From positions 1 to 11,008 of the forward strand of contig CAJPPS010000025.1 in the NCBI GenBank assembly GCA_905372595.1: DNA of 11,008 nucleotides, in the 5' to 3' direction. Source of the DNA: an uncultured Capnocytophaga sp. Lineage in GTDB: Bacteria > Bacteroidota > Bacteroidia > Flavobacteriales > Flavobacteriaceae. Within the stretch, counting starts at the first letter, position 1. Each line of letters starts with the position of its first letter. The translations under genes were made by a program, and so were the position numbers. Shown here in pieces: positions 7,074-11,008 of this stretch. A model generated the notes under the pieces. That model did not search any database. It was not told the origin of the DNA and saw nothing but the letters and a program-made list of their open reading frames with translations.

Positions 7074-7364
7074 ATGCCTCATACACAACCTACTCCAGAA
7101 CAGGAAACCCAAGATGAAGTTCTAACGCAGTATGCGGATTCTTATCAGATTATGCTCTATAATGATGATTATAATACCTTTGATTATGTGATAGAATTAC
7201 TGATGGATATCTGTGAACATACCCTTGAGCAAGCACAACAGTGTGCTCTGATTGTCCATTATTCTGGCAAATGTCCTGTGAAAGAAGGTTCCTATGAGGA
7301 TCTCTTACCTCGCTGTAGTAAGCTCCTCAATGCGGGACTTACAGCGGAGATACTGCCTATATAG
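7074..7364 (+). CDS. clpS: ClpS, adaptor of ClpAP/ClpCP protease (N-degron recognin)
   Basis: 96 residues. ClpS binds proteins with bulky hydrophobic N-terminal residues and hands them to a Clp ATPase for degradation. The binding pocket is visible: NDD (30-32) followed by NTFDYV, and H62 in VHYSGKC. The end, LLNAGLTAEI, is also typical. The ATG at 7074 was chosen over an in-frame ATG at 6951 because the latter lies deep inside rnc; 7074 is four bases after the rnc stop and gives the normal length. The first ~20 residues are a polar, flexible tail, as in other ClpS proteins. Position after rnc is unusual to my knowledge. Confidence 0.93.
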   Translation: MPHTQPTPEQETQDEVLTQYADSYQIMLYNDDYNTFDYVIELLMDICEHTLEQAQQCALIVHYSGKCPVKEGSYEDLLPRCSKLLNAGLTAEILPI

Positions 7365-7470
7365 AGTGTCAAGGATAAAGGCTATTGCTTCCTACTTTAG
7401 TAGATATAAAAGTTACTTCTTATTAAAGATATTTATTTTGTCTGGAATCACTTTTACAGAAGGAGCTTTT

Positions 7471-7992
7471 TTAGAAGTCTTTTTTTACATCTTGTATGAC
7501 CTCTTCCACACCATCGGTACTAAGCTTAACAATCCTATTGGACAAAAGGAATAAGGCACTATCCAAGTCTATATTTTTTGAAATATAAAGTTTTTGAGGC
7601 TTCAGGTAGATAAAAACTTTTTTAAGTTTGGTAAAGAATTTCGCCACTTTTTCGGAAAAATCTTTATGATTTGTACAAGTATAAAAACGTCCACTTACAT
7701 AGGCTCCCGTGGGATTTTTGAAAGCTGTAGAATATTCTAATATACAACTATTATATTCATCTAATACAAGGGCTTCCCTCTGGTCATAATAAGTATGCTC
7801 CCTATAGGTAATATGTTCCTTACTGTCAAGATCAGTTAGGAGGTAGAATCTTTTATCCACTGTATCTTCAAATAGTTGTAGGCTATCCTTGTGACTGGGA
7901 ACCTCTATCATTTCTCCAAATTGCTCACGTAATATAGCTGCTATGATTTTTCTATCAGCATCAGTGGCATAAAAATTCAGCTGTCTGCTCAT
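7471..7992 (-). CDS. Conserved-looking hypothetical protein, function unknown
   Basis: 173 residues with a regular composition and no frameshift, so I consider it a real gene, but I do not recognise the family. It has no signal peptide and no membrane segment, so it should be cytoplasmic. It is charged, with many Tyr/Phe residues, a Lys-rich stretch near 117-128 and an end rich in Asp/Lys. Size and mixed alpha/beta pattern would suit a small immunity-type or regulatory protein, which is speculation. The start ATG at 7992 follows AAAAGATT. It is convergent with clpS (106 bases between stops, no clear terminator). A promoter at 8116-8147 would give a leader of about 118 bases. Confidence 0.72.
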   Translation of the reverse strand: MSRQLNFYATDADRKIIAAILREQFGEMIEVPSHKDSLQLFEDTVDKRFYLLTDLDSKEHITYREHTYYDQREALVLDEYNSCILEYSTAFKNPTGAYVSGRFYTCTNHKDFSEKVAKFFTKLKKVFIYLKPQKLYISKNIDLDSALFLLSNRIVKLSTDGVEEVIQDVKKDF

Positions 7993-8115
7993 AATCTTTT
8001 TTCTTACCTTTCAGGCTCTTATTAATATTTTTTTGAATATACTCTTTTTTCAACCTTCACTGTTAAGACTGTTTTGTCTGCTATCAAATACTTAGAAAGA
8101 ACCTTTCTTAAGGAA

Positions 8116-8147
8116 CAAAAGTACATTATTTTACTAAGTTATACAAA
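8116..8147 (-). promoter_or_regulatory. Promoter for the hypothetical gene at 7471-7992
   Basis: On the minus strand TACTTTTG (8123-8116) is a full TAnnTTTG match and TTTG (8147-8144) is a full -33 match, 20 bases apart. RNA would start near 8109, leaving an untranslated leader of about 118 bases, long for a gene of this kind. I see no riboswitch-like fold in it. Confidence 0.6.
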
Positions 8148-8212
8148 CCTGATGAGCTTCTCTATCATACAAGTATCTAAATAGATAAAAACCTATAAAG
8201 ACGCCACTCTTT

Positions 8213-8446
8213 TCAGCTGTCAAAGACTTTGATGAGCTGCTCTACTACTCCAGAATTTGTCTTCTGTGCTAGTTGTCTCAGTTGTTGCTTAATGCTATTT
8301 CTTACAGAGAATTGTGTCCTCTTACAACTTTTAAGAGCAATAAGGTATTGTTGTATTTCTTCATAATCTTTTGTTTTCCAGTGAGGTTGTCGCTTGGATT
8401 CTAATTTTTCTAATGTATATTCGCAATATCTATATAAAGTTATCAA
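8213..8446 (-). CDS. Doubtful ORF without ATG; possible remnant of a gene
   Basis: An open frame of 77 codons ending in TGA at 8213, beginning at TTG (8446-8444); there is no ATG anywhere in it and none in frame further upstream as far as 8491. The predicted product is basic and Gln/Lys-rich (for example SVRNSIKQQLRQLAQKT), with no domain I recognise. The TTG lies inside TATTTTTG (8451-8444), which itself resembles a -7 promoter box, so a transcript from that box would miss the start. It may be a real gene with a rare start, the 3' part of a decayed gene, or chance. If it is not a gene, 7993-8509 is a 517-base gap holding only the two promoters listed here. Confidence 0.33.
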   Translation of the reverse strand: MITLYRYCEYTLEKLESKRQPHWKTKDYEEIQQYLIALKSCKRTQFSVRNSIKQQLRQLAQKTNSGVVEQLIKVFDS

Positions 8447-8451
8447 AAATA

Positions 8452-8483
8452 TTTGTAAAAATAGAAAGAAAGTAGTATTTTTG
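8452..8483 (+). promoter_or_regulatory. Promoter of the AT-rich three-gene block
   Basis: TTTG (8452-8455) and TATTTTTG (8476-8483) match the Bacteroidota -33 and -7 elements with 20 bases between them. RNA would start near 8490, about 20 bases before the ATG at 8510. The three-gene block thus has its own host-type promoter. Confidence 0.65.
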
Positions 8484-8509
8484 TGGGGTGAGATATTAAT
8501 TTTTATAAT

Positions 8510-8935
8510 ATGAAGACGATTGTACTTATATCGTGTGTAGCCAAAAAAGCAAAAGAAAAATCGAAAGCTGAGGATTTATATATAAGTCCTTTGTTTAAAA
8601 AGAGTCTAGCCTATGCGAAGACTCTTACTACAACAGATAATATCTATATTTTGTCAGCAAAACATCATCTACTTCCGCTTGATAAAGTGATAGCTCCTTA
8701 TGATATCTCTCTTCAAAAGGATATTACTAAGAAGGAAGATAGAATGAAATGGGGAACAAAAGTTATAGAGGAATTAAAAAAAGTGGCTAATATAGAAGAA
8801 GATAAATTTATTATTTTAGCTGGAAAAAATTATGTTGCTCCCATAGAAAATAGTTTACCTAAATTAGAGCTTCCTTTAAAGGGGAAAGGTATAGGGCAAA
8901 TGCTTAAATTCTTAAATGAAAAAATAAATGAGTAA
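8510..8935 (+). CDS. DUF6884-like protein of unknown function
   Basis: 141 residues, cytoplasmic. The pattern fits the uncharacterised family DUF6884: an N-terminal strand ending LISCVAKK (6-13), DLYISPLFKKSLAYA (22-36), ILSAKHHLLPLDKVIAPYD (47-65), an IILAGKNY strand-turn (101-108) and GIGQMLKFL near the end (127-135). The conserved Cys, Lys and Asp-Tyr positions suggest a nucleotide- or base-binding pocket. Similar segments occur in tRNA-guanine transglycosylase-related proteins and in YaaA, but I cannot show a relationship. The stop overlaps the next ATG by one base (TAATG), so this gene and the GIY-YIG-like gene are translated together and probably act together. Base composition is far more AT-rich than in fabF or rnc, a sign of later arrival. 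The family call is from memory of its motifs. Confidence 0.8.
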   Translation: MKTIVLISCVAKKAKEKSKAEDLYISPLFKKSLAYAKTLTTTDNIYILSAKHHLLPLDKVIAPYDISLQKDITKKEDRMKWGTKVIEELKKVANIEEDKFIILAGKNYVAPIENSLPKLELPLKGKGIGQMLKFLNEKINE

Positions 8936-9504
8936 TGGAAAAATCATTAACGTTAGAACTACATAAATTATTTAATAGTCAAAGGCGTTTCAAATATCCC
9001 CTTGAAAAAGAAGAAAAAAATGCTATTCCTAAAAATGGAATTTATATCTTTTTCGAAAAAGGAGAAACTATTACAACTCCTGATGGGAGGATCCTTGATC
9101 GTATAGTAAGAGTGGGAACACATAAAAAAGATGATAACCTCTACAAGCGTCTGACCCAGCATTTTACAGGAAATATAACTTCAAGTATATTTAGAAAAGA
9201 TATAGGGGAAGCACTCTCTACCGACAAAAAAGAGGAAATTAGTAAATATATGAGAGAGAATCTCTCTTTTGTTGTTTTTGAAGTAGAAACAGAGGCTGAA
9301 CGACTTGACTGGGAGGAAAGAATAATTTTTACACTTTCAAAAGCAGTTATATTAGGACAGATATCTCCTTCTAAAAAATGGTTAGGAAATAAATCTCCTA
9401 AGGGAAAGATTAGGAAAAGTGGTCTTTGGCAAGTAGAGGGGATTTATATAGAGGAGTTGGATAAAGCAGATGTCAATAGGTTGATGCAAATAGTTGGGAG
9501 ATAA
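8935..9504 (+). CDS. Divergent GIY-YIG nuclease-like protein
   Basis: 189 residues. The N-terminal half reads as a GIY-YIG domain: NGIYIFF (34-40, tyrosine Y37), then RIVRVGTHK (56-64) in the place of the YIG strand, LYKRLTQHF (69-77) with the expected catalytic arginine R72, and LDWEERIIF (124-132) with a glutamate that could bind metal (E127 or E128). N152 in WLGNKSPKG may be the conserved asparagine. The second tyrosine is replaced (VGT for YIG), so activity is likely but not certain. GIY-YIG enzymes cut DNA as restriction, homing or repair nucleases; no partner methylase is visible here. It is coupled to the DUF6884-like gene upstream and lies 92 bases before a PD-(D/E)XK-like gene. Strongly AT-rich. 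Confidence 0.78.
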   Translation: MEKSLTLELHKLFNSQRRFKYPLEKEEKNAIPKNGIYIFFEKGETITTPDGRILDRIVRVGTHKKDDNLYKRLTQHFTGNITSSIFRKDIGEALSTDKKEEISKYMRENLSFVVFEVETEAERLDWEERIIFTLSKAVILGQISPSKKWLGNKSPKGKIRKSGLWQVEGIYIEELDKADVNRLMQIVGR

Positions 9505-9596
9505 TTTACAATTAATATGCTCATTAAAAGTTAGTATTAAATAAGTTAGGAGGAGAATCGTAAAATAATAACTAAGAATTTACAAAAGCAAATACA

Positions 9597-10280
9597 ATGG
9601 AAGAAGATATTAGATCTGATATTGAAGAGTTTTTAGAAAATACAAAAGAACCATTTTACAATGAGTGTGAGTTTCAGATGTATTTAGCTCTTTTCTTAAA
9701 AGAAAAGGGGTATAATATATACTTAGAGTACTCTGTACCTTTAGATTGTGAAAAAGTACAAGGTGAAATTAATAAAAGGAAAAAAAGAGGAGAAAGTATT
9801 CCTTTCTCTAATAGAGAAAAAATGGATATAGATATTGTGATTGAAAAAGATAATTTTTTTTATCCTATAGAACTTAAATATAAAACTAGGTCTATACAAA
9901 TAGATCTTAAGCGATTTGGAGAGGATTTGAAAGATTCAAAATTCCTAAAGGATCAAGGAGGAATACCTAGAGGAAGATATGACTTTTGGAAAGATGTGGC
10001 ACGATTGGAGTTTATAAAAGAGAGTTTTAAACAAAAAATTTGTAAAGGATTCTGTGTTTTCTTGACAAATGATAGAAAGTATATGGAGGAAGAAATAAAA
10101 ACATCAGAAATGTTTACTATGGAGGAGGGAAAACCACATAAAGGTTTTTTGAGCTTTAAAACTCCAAGTCTAGCTCAGAAACACAAGGGGTTTTCTTTAT
10201 TAGAAAATCATCAAATAGATAAATGGTATGATGTAACCATAGAAGGAATCGGTTTTCATTACTGTATAGTAGAAGTATAA
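9597..10280 (+). CDS. PD-(D/E)XK nuclease-like protein
   Basis: 227 residues, cytoplasmic. The core pattern of the PD-(D/E)XK fold is visible: a first helix with acidic residues (NECEFQMYLALFLKEKG, 22-38), then KMDIDIVIEKD (75-85) with candidate metal ligand D79, a hairpin, and YPIELKYKTR (89-98) with the E92-x-K94 motif. GRYDFWKDVARLEF (126-139) and KICKGFCVFLTND (147-159) fit the later helix and strand of such enzymes. That makes a DNA-cutting (restriction-like) enzyme plausible; no DNA-recognition domain is recognisable. No convincing promoter lies in the 92 bases upstream, so it may be read from the promoter at 8452. A terminator follows at 10313. Composition is the most AT-rich in the window. 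Confidence 0.75.
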   Translation: MEEDIRSDIEEFLENTKEPFYNECEFQMYLALFLKEKGYNIYLEYSVPLDCEKVQGEINKRKKRGESIPFSNREKMDIDIVIEKDNFFYPIELKYKTRSIQIDLKRFGEDLKDSKFLKDQGGIPRGRYDFWKDVARLEFIKESFKQKICKGFCVFLTNDRKYMEEEIKTSEMFTMEEGKPHKGFLSFKTPSLAQKHKGFSLLENHQIDKWYDVTIEGIGFHYCIVEV

Positions 10281-10312
10281 TAATTTTATTTACAAAATAA
10301 TATTTCCATTAT

Positions 10313-10349
10313 CCCCGTCCTTTTCTTCTGAGAAGGCGGGGTTTAATTT
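10313..10349 (+). terminator. Rho-independent terminator after the three-gene block
   Basis: CCCCG (10313-10317) pairs with CGGGG (10337-10341), and after one bulged T, CCTTTTC (10319-10325) pairs with GAGAAGG (10330-10336, one G-T pair) around a TTCT loop. TTTAATTT follows. It lies 33 bases after the nuclease-like gene. The T tract is on the plus side only, so it should stop the plus-strand transcript and not serve the convergent TonB-like gene. Confidence 0.75.
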
Positions 10350-10421
10350 GCTGATGGAGGAACTAGCTAACGAAACGGTTTGTCATTTGTATCAAGTCCC
10401 TTGCACTAAGATTTTATTGTA

Positions 10422-10886
10422 TTAATTTTCTTCTTTATATCTAATCTTACAGCGATACAAGTAGCGTATAGGCTTCCCACGCTGTTGTGCAGGAATCAGT
10501 TTAGGAAATTGCTCCATAGTGCGTTGCACCTCTTTCCTTATATACAGAGAAGAAGCCACGCAGCGGACGAGCTTTACACTTCCGTCTTTTTCCACCCTGA
10601 AAAGGAGGGTTGCTTCTCCTTCTAATTCCTTATAAGGGCTTTTAAGGATGCTTTGCTTTATATACTTGGAGAAAAAACCATAAAAACAGCTATCTCTTTC
10701 CCTTACACTCACGTCCTTACATTGTACAAACATAGGTTTTCGCTCCCCTGAAGGAAAAGCACAAGTCGCCTCTACCAGCTCCTCTTCCTCAACGCTTATG
10801 GAAGGAATAGTGTCTTTCTCTTGCGTGTATCCTATACAAGGAAAAAGAAAGAAAATCAATAATATCTGTATATCCTTATTCTTCAT
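10422..10886 (-). CDS. Secreted protein with TonB C-terminal-like domain
   Basis: 154 residues. A signal peptide (about 1-21, ending GYTQ) is followed by a short acidic linker and a region with FVQCKDVSVRERDSCFYGFF (53-72), then a TonB C-terminal-type domain from about 85 to 150: GEATLLFRVEKDGSVKLVR (90-108) and PAQQRGKPIRYLY (132-144) are its hallmarks. Classical TonB is anchored by an N-terminal helix and has a Pro-rich spacer; here the hydrophobic start looks cleavable and the spacer is missing, so it may be a free periplasmic domain rather than an energy transducer. There are five cysteines after the signal peptide. Its ATG overlaps the end of the upstream gene by 11 bases, so the two form an operon. 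Confidence 0.83.
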   Translation of the reverse strand: MKNKDIQILLIFFLFPCIGYTQEKDTIPSISVEEEELVEATCAFPSGERKPMFVQCKDVSVRERDSCFYGFFSKYIKQSILKSPYKELEGEATLLFRVEKDGSVKLVRCVASSLYIRKEVQRTMEQFPKLIPAQQRGKPIRYLYRCKIRYKEEN

Positions 10887-11008
10887 TCAGTGTTCTCTCT
10901 ATTAACACCTCGCCTTTATATATTTTTTGGTAACGAATGAGTTTTTCGCCCTTGTAATAACCTATATAGTAGGCGCGTTCTTCTTGGCGCGCTTCGGCTT
11001 CCTGCTGG
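10876..11008 (-). CDS. C-terminal end of an unidentified protein, cut by the window edge
   Basis: The minus strand is open from the right edge to TAA at 10878-10876 and encodes 43 residues, beginning QQEAEARQEERAYYIGYY and ending IYKGEVLIERTLNEE. The piece is too short to name; the pattern of charged and Tyr-rich short repeats resembles the ends of small flavobacterial periplasmic proteins. It overlaps the TonB-like gene's start by 11 bases (10876-10886), which supports both reading frames being used. Composition matches the host rather than the AT-rich block. Confidence 0.62.
   Translation of the reverse strand, partial: QQEAEARQEERAYYIGYYKGEKLIRYQKIYKGEVLIERTLNEE

Noticed and set aside
7392..7403. 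CTAC-TTTA-GTAG hairpin between clpS and the convergent gene
   Set aside because: Four base pairs and no T tract; not a credible terminator.
7294..7554. Plus-strand ORF of 86 codons overlapping the end of clpS
   Set aside because: It starts inside clpS in another frame and runs into the convergent gene; no domain or start signal.
8174..8187. AT-rich dyad TATCT-AAAT-AGATA
   Set aside because: Five A/T-rich pairs can arise by chance in such DNA; too far from a promoter to call an operator.
8968..9162. Minus-strand ORF of 64 codons
   Set aside because: Antisense to the GIY-YIG-like gene; its composition follows from the A-rich coding strand.
8510..10421. CRISPR array, transposase, integrase or flanking repeats at the AT-rich block
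   Set aside because: I looked for repeats, inverted ends and recombinase motifs in and around the block and found none.

Overview
The window looks like chromosome from a member of the Flavobacteriaceae (Bacteroidota). Evidence: Bacteroidota-type promoters (TAnnTTTG at -7) in front of several genes, no Shine-Dalgarno signals at most starts, signal peptides ending in Q, and lineage-typical families (DUF4292 lipoprotein, DUF4369/thioredoxin fusion, short TonB C-terminal-domain protein). A Capnocytophaga-like organism would fit the base composition and protein style, but the genus is a guess.

Left to right: (1) 1-250, three tRNA genes on the minus strand, transcribed Thr(UGU)-Tyr(GUA)-Gly(UCC), the Gly gene cut by the window edge; this is the order that precedes tuf in many bacteria. 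(2) 363-4466, a tight minus-strand envelope operon: DUF4369/thioredoxin-like protein, 73-aa membrane protein, DUF4292 lipoprotein, EnvC-type murein hydrolase activator and PlsC-like acyltransferase. Three of its junctions are 1-base overlaps or near contacts. (3) 4467-4742, a divergent promoter region. (4) 4743-7364, a plus-strand operon acpP-fabF-rnc-clpS, joining fatty-acid elongation, RNA processing and N-degron proteolysis; a strong GAAA-capped hairpin lies between acpP and fabF. (5) 7471-8446, a minus-strand gene of unknown function and a doubtful ORF without an ATG. (6) 8510-10280, a markedly AT-rich plus-strand block of three genes: a DUF6884-like protein, a divergent GIY-YIG nuclease-like protein and a PD-(D/E)XK nuclease-like protein, closed by a terminator. 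(7) 10422-11008, a minus-strand pair: a TonB C-terminal-domain protein overlapping the tail of an upstream gene that leaves the window.

The part most likely to hold something undescribed is block 6. Two nuclease-like folds plus a DUF6884-like protein, in a low-GC insert with its own promoter and terminator between housekeeping genes, have the look of a small defence or DNA-processing module. No methyltransferase, helicase or transposase is visible in it. That reading is inference from motifs and context; the individual domain calls rest on motifs read by eye.
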